Notes: generated by a model not told the origin, from the letters alone. 64,000 bases of DNA from JAMHWF01 sp964371405 (GCA_964371405.1 CAYJLV010000006.1:62001-126000), one strand, 5' to 3'; positions 35,899 to 43,928 are shown, numbered from the stretch's first letter. Program-made: numbers and translations.

Positions 35899-37024
35899 CG
35901 CGCTTGATCGTCGCGGCGTCGTACCCCAGTTCGCGCAGCACCGCCTCGGTGTGCTCGCCGCAGCGCGCACCCGGCTGCGGCTCGCGCGCCGGCGTGCGCG
36001 ACAGGCGCGGCGCCGGGGCCGGCTGCAGCTTGCCGTCGACCGCGACGAGCAGGCCGCGCGCCGCGTTGTGCGGGTGCGCCGCCGCCTCCTCCAGGCTCAG
36101 CACCGGCGCGAAGCAGGCGTCGCTGCCTTGGAGCACGCGGCACCAGTGCGCCTGCGGCTCGGTGCGCAGCAGCGCGGCGACGCGCGCCTTCAGCCCCGGC
36201 CATGCGGCGGTGTCGTGCTGGCGCTTCGGGTCGACATCGTCCAGCCCCAGGCGGCGCAGCAACTCGGCGTAGAACTGCGGCTCGATCGCGCCCAGCGTCA
36301 CCCAGCGCCCGTCGGCGCACTCGAACACTTCGTAGAACGGCGAGCTGTTGAGAAAGAAGTTGCGCGCCGGGTCGTCCTGCCAGGCGCCGCTGCCGCGCAT
36401 CTGGTGGACCAGCGCGCCCATCGCAGCCACACCGTCGATCATCGCGGCATCGACCACCTGGCCGCGCCCGCTGCGCGCGGCCTCGATCAGCGCGCAGGCG
36501 ACGCCGAAGGCGAGGAACATCGCGCCGCCGCCCATGTCGCCGACCAGTGTGGCCGGGATCACCGGCGCCTGGCCGGGCCGGCACGAGGTCGACAGCGCGC
36601 CGGTCAGCGCGACGTAGTTGATGTCGTGGCCGGCGGCGTGCGCCAGCGGCCCGGTCTGGCCCCAGCCGGTGACGCGGCCGTAGACCAGCCGCGGACAGCG
36701 CGCGGCGACGGCGTCGGGGCCCAAACCCAGTCGCTCCATCACGCCGGGGCGGTAGCCCTCGATCAGTGCGTCGGCCGATTCGAGCAAGCGCCACGCGGCG
36801 TCGCGCCCGTGCTCGCTCTTGAGGTCGAGCACGACGGAGCGCTTGCCGCGGTTCATTGCGTCGGCAGGTGCGGCTTCGGTCGCCACCGCGGCGCGTTCGA
36901 TCACGATCACATCGGCGCCCATGTCGGCCAGCAGCATGCCGGCGAAGGGGCCCGGGCCGATGCCGGCGAACTCGATGACGCGCAGGCCGCGCAGCGGGCC
37001 GGTGGGAGCGGGGGTGTCGTTCAT
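35882..37024 (-). CDS. CaiB/BaiF CoA-transferase family protein (alpha-methylacyl-CoA racemase-like)
   Basis: A 380-residue class III CoA-transferase fold protein. The N-terminus GPLRGLRVIEFAGIGPGPFAGMLLADMGADVI and AMNRGKRSVVLDLKS are typical of the racemase branch (AMACR/MCR). YGRVTGWGQTGPLAHAAGHDINYVALTG and LVGDMGGGAMFLAFG carry the predicted catalytic His and Asp. It should epimerise 2-methylacyl-CoA esters, a step needed for branched fatty-acid or sterol side-chain degradation. The ATG at 37024 is chosen over an upstream one at 37054 because it begins at the family N-terminus. Confidence 0.88.
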   Translation of the reverse strand: MNDTPAPTGPLRGLRVIEFAGIGPGPFAGMLLADMGADVIVIERAAVATEAAPADAMNRGKRSVVLDLKSEHGRDAAWRLLESADALIEGYRPGVMERLGLGPDAVAARCPRLVYGRVTGWGQTGPLAHAAGHDINYVALTGALSTSCRPGQAPVIPATLVGDMGGGAMFLAFGVACALIEAARSGRGQVVDAAMIDGVAAMGALVHQMRGSGAWQDDPARNFFLNSSPFYEVFECADGRWVTLGAIEPQFYAELLRRLGLDDVDPKRQHDTAAWPGLKARVAALLRTEPQAHWCRVLQGSDACFAPVLSLEEAAAHPHNAARGLLVAVDGKLQPAPAPRLSRTPAREPQPGARCGEHTEAVLRELGYDAATIKRVSSIP

Positions 37025-37125
37025 GGTCGGGCGGGCAACGGGGTGCACGCGCATTCTCGCTGCCGGCGCGGGCCATCGCCGCTCGGGCAGAATCGGCTGA
37101 ACGAACCCGCAGGAAGTCGCCCGCC

Positions 37126-37794
37126 ATGTCGCTCGAAACGATCGAAATCGAAACCGCCGCCGAACCCGCCGCCAGCGTGATCGTGCTGCACGGGCTGGGC
37201 GCCGACGGCAACGACTTCGTGCCGCTGGTCGAGGAACTCGACCTCGACGGCGCCGGCGCGGTGCGCTTCGTGTTCCCGCACGCGCCGACGCGGCCGGTGA
37301 CGATAAACGGCGGCTACGTGATGCGCGCCTGGTACGACGTCGCCGGCGCAGGCGCCGACCTGCGCCAGCGCGAAGACGAGCCCGGCCTGCGCGCGTCGCG
37401 CGATGCCGTCGAGGCCCTGATCGCGCGCGAGCGCGAGCGCGGCATCGAGGCGTCGCGCATCGTGCTGGCCGGCTTCTCGCAGGGCTGCGCGATGGCGCTG
37501 CTGACCGGGCTGCGGCACCGCGAGCGCCTCGCCGGCATCGCCGGCCTGTCGGGCTACCTGCCGCTGGCCGGCCGCACCGCCGCCGAGCGCAGCCCGGCCA
37601 ACGGCGACGTGCCCGTGTTCCTCGCCCACGGCACGTACGACCCCGTCGTGCCGCTGGCCGCCGCCACGTCGACGCGCGACGCGCTGCTGGCGCTCGGCGT
37701 CCCGGTCGAGTGGCACGAGTTCCCGATGCAGCACTCGGTGTGCGCCGAGGAGGTGATCGAGCTCAACCGCTGGCTGCTGCGCGTGCTCGGCTGA
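37126..37794 (+). CDS. Carboxylesterase/phospholipase of the alpha/beta-hydrolase fold
   Basis: A 222-residue serine hydrolase of the acyl-protein-thioesterase-like group. The oxyanion turn is VIVLHGLGADGNDFVPLV, the nucleophile Ser sits in LAGFSQGCAMAL (~residue 117), Asp in AHGTYDPVVPL and His in FPMQHSVCAEEV. Bacterial relatives hydrolyse short- to medium-chain esters; the natural substrate is unknown. It is divergent from the CaiB-type gene, 101 bases apart. AGGAAGTC precedes the ATG. Confidence 0.9.
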   Translation: MSLETIEIETAAEPAASVIVLHGLGADGNDFVPLVEELDLDGAGAVRFVFPHAPTRPVTINGGYVMRAWYDVAGAGADLRQREDEPGLRASRDAVEALIARERERGIEASRIVLAGFSQGCAMALLTGLRHRERLAGIAGLSGYLPLAGRTAAERSPANGDVPVFLAHGTYDPVVPLAAATSTRDALLALGVPVEWHEFPMQHSVCAEEVIELNRWLLRVLG

Positions 37795-37856
37795 CCCCCG
37801 CACGCCGGCCGGGGCGGCGGGTATTCCCGGATCGGAATGTCGATCGCGCACTACTA

Positions 37857-37876
37857 ATATTCGCGTGAACGGATAT
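37857..37876. promoter_or_regulatory. Putative ArsR-type operator, sox site 1
   Basis: ATATTCGCGTGAACGGATAT is an imperfect palindrome (ATATtCG-N6-CGgATAT) ending 10 bases before the start of the first ArsR gene. A closely related 20-mer, in the opposite orientation, lies at 43886-43905 before the second ArsR gene. It overlaps a perfect 12-bp palindrome, ATATCCGGATAT (37873-37884), which abuts the ATG. ArsR repressors commonly bind ATA-rich 12-2-12-like sites, so autoregulation of the sox regulator is likely. Confidence 0.55.
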
Positions 37877-37886
37877 CCGGATATAG

Positions 37887-38204
37887 ATGAACCCGTTGCC
37901 CGCGCTGCCGGACCGCGTCTTCGCCGCCGCCGCCGAGCTGTTCGGCCTGCTGTCGACGCCGACGCGGCTGCGCATCGTGTGCGAGCTGTGCGAGGGCGAG
38001 CGCAACGTCGGCGAGCTGCTCGAGCGCGTCGAGGTCAGCCAGCCCAACATGTCGCAGCATCTGGGCATGCTGTTTCGCGCCGGCATCGTCGAGCGGCGCC
38101 GCGCCGGCGCGCAGGTCTACTACCGCATCGCGAGCGACCGGGTGCTGCTGCTGTGCGACGCGGTCTGCGAGGTGCGCGGCAGCCCGCACGGCAAAGCGGC
38201 ATGA
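37887..38204 (+). CDS. ArsR/SmtB family regulator of the sox cluster (SoxR-type)
   Basis: A 105-residue winged-helix repressor: ELFGLLSTPTRLRIVCELCEGERNV, recognition region SQPNMSQHLGMLFRAGIVERRRAG and wing AQVYYRI. Cysteines are C32, C35, C90 and C94. A Cys early in the RLRI-C-L-GE helix and a C-terminal Cys pair recall persulfide-sensing ArsR proteins (SqrR/BigR/SoxR). It would therefore release sox genes when sulfane sulfur appears (inference). No clear Shine-Dalgarno stands before the ATG because the operator palindrome fills that space. It precedes soxY by 91 bases. Confidence 0.88.
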   Translation: MNPLPALPDRVFAAAAELFGLLSTPTRLRIVCELCEGERNVGELLERVEVSQPNMSQHLGMLFRAGIVERRRAGAQVYYRIASDRVLLLCDAVCEVRGSPHGKAA

Positions 38205-38272
38205 TGGCCGCACATGCATGTGTTCCCATAAGGGATGGCACCGATCGCGCGGCCGATCCCTCGTTAATTAGG

Positions 38273-38283
38273 ATATGCGAATA
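38273..38283. promoter_or_regulatory. Partial sox operator-like sequence before soxY
   Basis: ATATGCGAATA combines the two half-site words seen in the other sox sites (GGATAT and GCGAAT) but without the 6-base spacer. It sits just upstream of the AAAGGAG ribosome-binding site of soxY. It could be a degenerate regulator site controlling the structural genes; the match is short. Confidence 0.3.
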
Positions 38284-38295
38284 AAGGAGTTCGGC

Positions 38296-38763
38296 ATGCA
38301 GACACGACGAGACCTGCTCTCCCATTCGGCGCGCGTCGCCGGCCTGCTGGCCACGGCCGGGCTGCTGCCTTCGCTGGCGCTGGCGCAGGCCGGCGCCTGG
38401 AACAAGGCCGCGTTCGACGCCAAGACGCTGGCCGAAGCGCTGAAGGCGCTCGGCGCCGGAGCGCCCGTCGAGAGCAAGGACGTGACGATCACCGGCCCCG
38501 ACATCGCCGAGAACGGTGCCGTCGTGCCGATCGGCGCGTCGACTGCGCTGCCGGGCGCCAAGCGCCTGCTGATGCTGGTCGAGAAGAACCCGAACGTGCT
38601 GGCCGCGATGTTCGAGCTCTCCGACGCCGTCGAGGCCAGCGTCTCGGCGCGCGTCAAGATGGGCCAGTCGTCGAATGTCTACGCCGTCGCGCTGATGGGC
38701 GACGGCAAGGTGCTGTTCGCGCAGAAGGAAGTCAAGGTCACGCTCGGCGGCTGCGGCGGCTGA
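38296..38763 (+). CDS. soxY: Thiosulfate oxidation carrier protein SoxY
   Basis: A 155-residue periplasmic carrier. The Tat signal MQTRRDLLSHSARVAGLLA contains the twin Arg. The C-terminus ends in the required swinging-arm GGCGG, whose Cys carries thiosulfate-derived sulfur. The ATG at 38296 is chosen because AAAGGAG precedes it; an ATG seven codons upstream would spoil the Tat N-region. SoxY pairs with SoxZ (next gene), and SoxAX and SoxB act on the bound intermediate. It is exported folded, usually as the SoxYZ complex. Confidence 0.95.
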   Translation: MQTRRDLLSHSARVAGLLATAGLLPSLALAQAGAWNKAAFDAKTLAEALKALGAGAPVESKDVTITGPDIAENGAVVPIGASTALPGAKRLLMLVEKNPNVLAAMFELSDAVEASVSARVKMGQSSNVYAVALMGDGKVLFAQKEVKVTLGGCGG

Positions 38764-38820
38764 CCGCGCCGGCCACGCGAACCCCACCGACACCCAGGAC
38801 AGAACCGAAGGAGCAGCACC

Positions 38821-39132
38821 ATGGCAGATCCGATGCGAATCCGCGCCCAGGCCGCCGGCGACAAAACCACCGTGCGCGTGCTGATGAGCCACGAGATGGA
38901 GACCGGCCAGCGCAAGGACGCCGCCGGCAAGACGATCCCCGCCTGGTTCATCCAGGAAGTGACGGCGCAGCACAACGGCAAGACGGTGCTGACGGCGCAG
39001 TGGGGGCCGGCGGTCTCGAAGAACCCGTTCATGCAGTTCGTCGTCAAGGGCGCGAAGGCGGGCGACAAGATCGCCGTGAGCTGGGTCGACAATCGCGGCG
39101 ACAAGCGCACCGACGAAGCGACGGTGGCCTGA
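38821..39132 (+). CDS. soxZ: Thiosulfate oxidation carrier complex protein SoxZ
   Basis: A 103-residue immunoglobulin-like beta protein without its own signal peptide, exported with SoxY. The family block LMSHEMETGQRKDAAGKTIPAWFIQEV is followed by VSKNPFMQFVVKGAKAGDKI and VSWVDNRGDKRTDEA. GAAGGAG gives a strong ribosome-binding site. It scaffolds the SoxY swinging arm. It starts 57 bases after soxY. Confidence 0.95.
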   Translation: MADPMRIRAQAAGDKTTVRVLMSHEMETGQRKDAAGKTIPAWFIQEVTAQHNGKTVLTAQWGPAVSKNPFMQFVVKGAKAGDKIAVSWVDNRGDKRTDEATVA

Positions 39133-39217
39133 CCCGCCGGCTGCCGCGGCGGCGCGCGAACCCGAGGGCGCCGCAGAGCACCCCGGCATCGAAGAAGCAC
39201 AACGACGAAGGAGACCC

Positions 39218-40015
39218 ATGAAGCGCATCCTGCTCGCTGGCGCCCTGCTCGCCGCGCTGACCGGCGCGACGGCACAGACCCGCTCCACCGCCGAAGGCAT
39301 CGCCGAGTACCGCAAGATGCTCGAAGACGGCAACCCCGCCGAGCTGTTCGAGGCCAAAGGCGAATCGCTGTGGAAGCAGAGGCGCGGGCCGAAGAACGCC
39401 TCGCTCGAGCAGTGCGACCTCGGCAAGGGGCCGGGTGTCGTCAAGGGCGTCTTCGTCGAGATGCCGCGCTGGTTCGGCGACACGAAGAAAGTGCAGGATC
39501 TGGAGTCGCGACTGGTCAGCTGCATGGAGCTGCTGCAGGGCCTCGACGGTGCCGAGATCGCGAAGACGCCGTTCGGCCGCGGCGAGCAGGCCAACGTGAC
39601 GGCGCTGGCGACGTGGATCGCGTCGGAGTCGCGCGGCATGCGCTTCAACCTGCCGCAGTCGCACGCGCAGGAGCGCCTGAGCTACGAGCTCGGCAAGCGC
39701 GCCTTCTTCTACCGCGGCGGCACGCATGATTTCTCGTGCGCCTCGTGCCACGCCGAGGACGGCAAGCGCATCCGCCTGCAGGAGCTGCCCAACCTGACGA
39801 GGAACCCGGGCGACGGCATCGGCTTCGCCGCCTGGCCCGCCTACCGCGTCAGCAACGGCCAGATGTGGAGCATGCAGCTGCGCCTCAACGACTGTTTCCG
39901 CCAGCAGCGCTTCCCGTACCCGGGCTTCGGCTCCGACGCGACGATCGCGCTCGGCACCTACATGGGCGTCAACGCCAAGGGGGCCGCGTCGATCGCGCCC
40001 GCGATCAAGCGCTGA
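39218..40015 (+). CDS. soxA: Sulfur oxidation c-type cytochrome SoxA (monoheme)
   Basis: A 265-residue periplasmic cytochrome with a cleaved signal (~1-20, ATAQ). Only one CxxCH is present (FSCASCHAED, ~residue 174). The N-terminal half keeps two cysteines (EQCDLG and RLVSCMEL), likely a disulfide replacing the lost first heme. The active-site heme-ligand Cys is in LNDCFRQQRFPYPG. SoxA forms SoxAX, which attaches thiosulfate oxidatively to SoxY. GAAGGAGAC precedes the ATG. It is separated from soxZ by 85 bases. Confidence 0.94.
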   Translation: MKRILLAGALLAALTGATAQTRSTAEGIAEYRKMLEDGNPAELFEAKGESLWKQRRGPKNASLEQCDLGKGPGVVKGVFVEMPRWFGDTKKVQDLESRLVSCMELLQGLDGAEIAKTPFGRGEQANVTALATWIASESRGMRFNLPQSHAQERLSYELGKRAFFYRGGTHDFSCASCHAEDGKRIRLQELPNLTRNPGDGIGFAAWPAYRVSNGQMWSMQLRLNDCFRQQRFPYPGFGSDATIALGTYMGVNAKGAASIAPAIKR

Positions 40016-40029
40016 AGGGAGCCATCGAC

Positions 40030-40686
40030 ATGCGCACTACCCACTGGATGCTCGCCGGCGCCGCCGCCGCCGCTCTGGCCTTGGTCGCCGGCTGCGCCGC
40101 GCTCGAGCCGACGCCCGACTACGACACGCTGGTCGCCCAGATGATGAAGTCGTCGTTCCGCGACCAGGGCATCGCCAAGGTCGACCGCCTGACGCAGGAC
40201 GCGGCGAACGCCGAGTGTTCGAAGGCGCTCGGCGAACCGCTGCCCAATCCGTCGGGCAAGGCGATCGAGAACGCCAACCACGCGACGATCAGGAAGCCCA
40301 GCGACGGCAAGTACCTCGGCGATTGGCAGGCCGGCGAGAAGATCGCGCAGGACGGCCGCGGTCAGACCTGGACCGACCGCTCGGCGGCGGCGGGTTCCGG
40401 AGGCGGCAATTGCTACAACTGCCACCAGATCGGCAAGGCCGAGATCTCGTTCGGCACGCTGGGCCCGAGCCTGTACCACTACGGCAGGATCCGTGGCGTG
40501 ACCGATCCGAACAGCGCCGACGCGCTGCCCGTCGTCGAGTACACCTGGGGCAAGCTCTACAACGCCAAGGCCTTCAATGCCTGTTCGCTGATGCCGCGCT
40601 TCGGCAATGGCCACCTGCTCACCGAGCAGCAGATGAAGGACCTGATGGCGCTGCTGCTGGATCCGAAGTCGCCGGTCAACCAGTGA
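40030..40686 (+). CDS. soxX: Sulfur oxidation c-type cytochrome SoxX, lipoprotein-like
   Basis: A 218-residue monoheme cytochrome. The heme site is NCYNCHQIGK (~residue 127), and CSLMPRFGNGHLLTEQQMKDL near the end supplies the likely Met ligand. The N-terminus reads LALVAGCAALEP, which fits a lipobox with Cys near residue 22, so SoxX may be tethered to a membrane instead of soluble. A ~70-residue segment between signal and heme (LEPTPDYDTLVAQMM...) is longer than in short SoxX forms. It starts 14 bases after soxA; its stop shares a base with the soxB start. Confidence 0.93.
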   Translation: MRTTHWMLAGAAAAALALVAGCAALEPTPDYDTLVAQMMKSSFRDQGIAKVDRLTQDAANAECSKALGEPLPNPSGKAIENANHATIRKPSDGKYLGDWQAGEKIAQDGRGQTWTDRSAAAGSGGGNCYNCHQIGKAEISFGTLGPSLYHYGRIRGVTDPNSADALPVVEYTWGKLYNAKAFNACSLMPRFGNGHLLTEQQMKDLMALLLDPKSPVNQ

Positions 40687-42428
40687 TGTCGCAGCTGTCG
40701 CGGCGCGAGTTCCTGCAGGTGCTCGGCGCCGCGTCGGCGGCCGGCTTGGCGCTCGGCCGCTGGGCCGAGGCCGATGCGGCGACGGCCGAGCGCGGCCTCT
40801 ACGACGTGCCGCGCTTGGGCAACGTCTCGCTGCTGCACATGACGGACTGCCATGCGCAGTTGCAGCCGATCCGCTACCGCGAGCCCGGAGTCAACCTCGG
40901 CGTCGGCGCGATGCAGGGGCGGTGGCCGCACCTCGTCGGCGGGCGGGTTCTGAAGGCGGCCGGTCTGCGCCCGGGCAGCGAACTCGCGCATGCGTTTACG
41001 GCGATCGACTTCGAGCAGGCCGCGCGGCGCTATGGAAAGGTCGGCGGCTTTGCGCACCTGGCCACGCTGGTCAAGCGCCTGAAGGCGAGCCGCCCCGGCG
41101 CGCTGCTGCTCGACGGCGGCGACACCTGGCAGGGCTCGGCGACGGCGCTGTGGACGAACGCACAGGACATGGTCGAGGCCTGCAAGCTGCTCGGCGTCGA
41201 CGTGATGACGGGGCACTGGGAATTCACCTACGGCATGGAGCGGGTGAAGCAGATCGTCGAAGGCGACTTCAAGGGCCGCATCGACTTTGTCGCGCAGAAC
41301 GTCAAGACCGCCGACTTCGGCGACGCGGTGTTCGCGCCCTGGGTGATGCGCGAGATCGGCGGCGTGCCGGTGGCGATCGTCGGCCAGGCGTTCCCGTACA
41401 CGCCGATCGCCAACCCGCGATACTTCGTCACCGACTGGACCTTCGGGATCCAGGACGACAACATGCAGCAGGTCGTCGATGAAGCACGCGCCAAGGGCGC
41501 GCAGGTCGTCGTCGTGCTGTCGCACAACGGCATGGACGTCGACCTGAAGATGGCGTCGCGCGTGCGCGGCATCGACGCCATCTTCGGCGGCCACACGCAC
41601 GACGGCGTGCCGGTCGCCGTGCCGGTCGCCAACGCCGGCGGCCGCACGCTGGTGACCAACGCCGGCAGCAACGGCAAGTTCCTTGGCGTGATGGATTTCG
41701 ACGTCAAAGGCGGCAAGGTCGTCGACCACCGGTATCGGCTGCTGCCCGTGTTCGCCGACCAGCTGCCGCCCGACCCCGCGATGCAGGCGCTGATCGCGAA
41801 GCTGCGCGCGCCCTATGAAGCGAAGCTCGGCGAGAAGCTCGCCGTCACCGACGGCCTGCTCTACCGGCGCGGCAACTTCAACGGCTCGTGGGACCAGCTC
41901 ATCTGCGACGCCTTGATGGACGTGCAGGGCGCCGAGATCGCTTTCTCGCCGGGGTTTCGCTGGGGCACGACGCTGCTGCCCGGCGACGCGATCACGCGCG
42001 AGTTGCTGATGGACCAGCTCGCGATCACCTATGCCTGGGCCACCGTCAGCGAGCTCACCGGCGAGACGATCAAGACAGTGCTCGAGGACGTCGCCGACAA
42101 CCTGTTCAACCCCGATCCGTATTACCAGCAGGGCGGCGACATGGTGCGCGTCGGCGGCCTGGTCTACCGCTGCGACCCGACTGCGGCGATGGGCCGGCGC
42201 ATCCACGACATGCGGCTCGGCGGCCGGCCGGTCGAGGCGGGCAAGACCTACAAGGTTGCCGGCTGGGCGCCGGTCGCCGAGGAGGCGCGCAGCGCCGGCA
42301 ACAAGCCGGTGTGGGACGTCGTCGAGAACTGGCTCAAGGCGCAGCAGGGTGGCCGCGTCGCGCCGCGCCGGCTGAACACGCCGGCGCTGCTCGGCGTGCA
42401 AGGCAACACCGGCATGATGGAGGTGTAG
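40686..42428 (+). CDS. soxB: Thiosulfohydrolase SoxB
   Basis: A 580-residue periplasmic dimanganese hydrolase. The Tat signal is SRREFLQVLGAASAAGLAL. The metallophosphatase motifs are present: LLHMTDCHAQL, LLLDGGDTWQGS, TGHWEFTYGMERV (the SoxB variant of GNHE), VLSHNGMDVD and FGGHTHDGVPV. The 5'-nucleotidase C-terminal domain follows (~380-560). It removes the terminal sulfone as sulfate from SoxY-bound thiosulfate. The start overlaps the soxX stop (TGATG), and the next gene begins directly after its stop. Confidence 0.95.
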   Translation: MSQLSRREFLQVLGAASAAGLALGRWAEADAATAERGLYDVPRLGNVSLLHMTDCHAQLQPIRYREPGVNLGVGAMQGRWPHLVGGRVLKAAGLRPGSELAHAFTAIDFEQAARRYGKVGGFAHLATLVKRLKASRPGALLLDGGDTWQGSATALWTNAQDMVEACKLLGVDVMTGHWEFTYGMERVKQIVEGDFKGRIDFVAQNVKTADFGDAVFAPWVMREIGGVPVAIVGQAFPYTPIANPRYFVTDWTFGIQDDNMQQVVDEARAKGAQVVVVLSHNGMDVDLKMASRVRGIDAIFGGHTHDGVPVAVPVANAGGRTLVTNAGSNGKFLGVMDFDVKGGKVVDHRYRLLPVFADQLPPDPAMQALIAKLRAPYEAKLGEKLAVTDGLLYRRGNFNGSWDQLICDALMDVQGAEIAFSPGFRWGTTLLPGDAITRELLMDQLAITYAWATVSELTGETIKTVLEDVADNLFNPDPYYQQGGDMVRVGGLVYRCDPTAAMGRRIHDMRLGGRPVEAGKTYKVAGWAPVAEEARSAGNKPVWDVVENWLKAQQGGRVAPRRLNTPALLGVQGNTGMMEV

Positions 42429-42926
42429 ATGAACGACTCCCGAATCGCCATCGCGCTGGTGCTGGCGACCTTGGCGACGACGGCTGCCGGCCAGCAGGGC
42501 ACGGTCGCCGTCAAGCAACTGACGCCCGAAGCCGCCGCCGCCGCCGCGCGTGCCGCGATGGAGCATTGCCGCAAGCAGGGCTACCAGGTCGGCGTTGCCG
42601 TCGTCGACCGAGGCGGCGCGCTGCAGGCCTTCGTGCGCGACCGCTTTGCCGGCGCGCACACGATCGAGGTCGCGACGAACAAGGCCTGGTCGGCGGCGAG
42701 CTTCAAGATCCCGACCTCGACGCTGGCCACCGAGACGCAGGCCGGCCGGCCGATGAGCGGGCTGCGCGCGCATCCGAAGGTGATGGCGGTGGCCGGCGGC
42801 CAGGTCATCGAGAGCGGCGGCACGCTGGTCGGCGCGATCGGCGTCTCGGGTGCGCCGGTCGTCGATGCCGACGACGGTTGCGCCGCCGCCGGCATCAAGG
42901 CGATCGCCGATCTGCTCGAGTTCTGA
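42429..42926 (+). CDS. GlcG/HbpS-type heme-binding protein, secreted
   Basis: A 165-residue protein with a signal peptide (~1-21, TTAAG-QQ). The GlcG/HbpS fold shows as YQVGVAVVDRGGALQAFVRDR, EVATNKAWSAASFKIPTSTL, and the C-terminal IGVSGAPVVDADDGCAAAGIKAI. Such small proteins recur inside sox and other periplasmic redox clusters; binding of heme or cobalamin has been reported for relatives. It begins at the base after the soxB stop, so it is certainly co-transcribed. Its exact role in sulfur oxidation is not known. Confidence 0.88.
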   Translation: MNDSRIAIALVLATLATTAAGQQGTVAVKQLTPEAAAAAARAAMEHCRKQGYQVGVAVVDRGGALQAFVRDRFAGAHTIEVATNKAWSAASFKIPTSTLATETQAGRPMSGLRAHPKVMAVAGGQVIESGGTLVGAIGVSGAPVVDADDGCAAAGIKAIADLLEF

Positions 42927-42949
42927 ATCCCGCGAACCAGGAGTCCGTG

Positions 42950-43363
42950 ATGCGCGCTCGACAACTCATCGCCGGCCTCGCGCTGGCGCTCGCCGCCGCG
43001 GGTGCGGCGGCGCAGGACAAGGTGGTCTACCACATCAACGACACGGCGAGCCAGGCGCTGGGCGGCCTGCGCAACCTGAAGAACCATCTCGACACCGATC
43101 CGCGGGCGCAGATCACCGTCGTGACGCATGCGACGGGCGTCGACTTCCTGATGCAGGACGCGAAGGACCGCAACGGCAACCCCCACGAGATCGCGGTGCA
43201 GGAGCTGGTGCGGCGCGGCGTGCGCTTCGAGGTCTGCGAGATCACGCTGAAGAACCGCAACCTCAAGCGCGAACAGTTCATTGCCGAGGCGACGTACACG
43301 CCGTCGGGCGTCGTGCGGCTGGCCAAGCTGCAGACTCAGCAGTACGCCTACATCAAGCCTTGA
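42950..43363 (+). CDS. Periplasmic DsrE-superfamily protein
   Basis: A 137-residue protein with a cleavable signal (~1-22, AAAQ). The DsrE-like core is KVVYHINDTASQALGGLRNLKNHL, a VTHATGVDFLMQDA strand and VRRGVRFEVCEITLKNRNL, which includes the only cysteine of the mature chain. DsrE-type proteins can carry sulfur as persulfide; a single exposed Cys fits that, but its role here is inferred. An AGGAG stands before the ATG. It lies between the heme-binding and thioredoxin-like genes. Confidence 0.85.
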   Translation: MRARQLIAGLALALAAAGAAAQDKVVYHINDTASQALGGLRNLKNHLDTDPRAQITVVTHATGVDFLMQDAKDRNGNPHEIAVQELVRRGVRFEVCEITLKNRNLKREQFIAEATYTPSGVVRLAKLQTQQYAYIKP

Positions 43364-43376
43364 TGCGGTCGACGCA

Positions 43377-43871
43377 ATGACGACGCGACGCGCCTGCATG
43401 CTGGCCGGACTCGGCGCCGCGCTGACCGGCGCCGCGCGCGGCGCGCCGCCGTCGCAGCCACAGCCGATCGCATGGCCCGCGCTGACGCTGCTCGACGGCA
43501 CGCGTGTCGAGCCGTCGGCCTGGCAGGGCACACCGGCCATCGTTGTACTGTGGGCCACGACCTGCCCGTTCTGCAAGCGCCACAACGCGCACCTCGACAA
43601 GCTGCAGCGCTCGCTCGCCGGGCGGCCGCCGCGCATCCTCGCCGCCGCGCTCGACACCGACGCCGACGCGGTGCGCCGCTACATGGCCGACAACCGCTAC
43701 AGCTTCCCCGTCACGCTGGAGGGCGCGAAGCTGCGTGCGCTGCTGACGACGCGGCGCGTCATCCCGATGACCTTCGTCGTCGATCGCGCCGGCCGGCTGC
43801 GCGATGCGGTCGCCGGCGAGATGTTCGAGGAAGACGTGTTCGATCTCGCCGAAGCGGCGCGAGCGGCGTGA
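43377..43871 (+). CDS. Thioredoxin-like TlpA/SoxW-type protein
   Basis: A 164-residue exported thiol-disulfide protein. The N-terminus (TTRRACMLAGLGAALTGAARG) has a twin-Arg signal-like sequence. The active site is ATTCPFCKRH (~residue 62), a CPFC form, preceded by PALTLLDGTRVEPSAWQG as in TlpA. The cis-Pro loop is RRVIPMTFVVDRAGRL. In other sox clusters SoxW or SoxS-type thioredoxins keep the SoxY cysteine usable, so a similar job is likely. It is the last structural gene before the second ArsR gene. Confidence 0.87.
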   Translation: MTTRRACMLAGLGAALTGAARGAPPSQPQPIAWPALTLLDGTRVEPSAWQGTPAIVVLWATTCPFCKRHNAHLDKLQRSLAGRPPRILAAALDTDADAVRRYMADNRYSFPVTLEGAKLRALLTTRRVIPMTFVVDRAGRLRDAVAGEMFEEDVFDLAEAARAA

Positions 43872-43885
43872 ACCCTTGCGTTGAA

Positions 43886-43905
43886 ATATCCGTCATTGCG
43901 AATAG
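43886..43905. promoter_or_regulatory. Putative ArsR-type operator, sox site 2
   Basis: ATATCCGTCATTGCGAATAG, read on the minus strand as CTATTCGCAATGACGGATAT, shares ATTCGC-N6-GGATAT with site 1 (37857-37876) at identical spacing. It lies 15 bases after the thioredoxin-like stop and 42 bases before the second ArsR ATG, in an AT-richer patch. The match in sequence, spacing and position before each of two ArsR genes supports a common regulator site. Confidence 0.6.
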
Positions 43906-43928
43906 AATGGGTTCACTCTGCCGAGAGA

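Noticed and set aside
39218..40015. A second heme site in SoxA
   Set aside because: Only one CxxCH is present; the N-terminal cysteines are spaced far apart and fit a disulfide.
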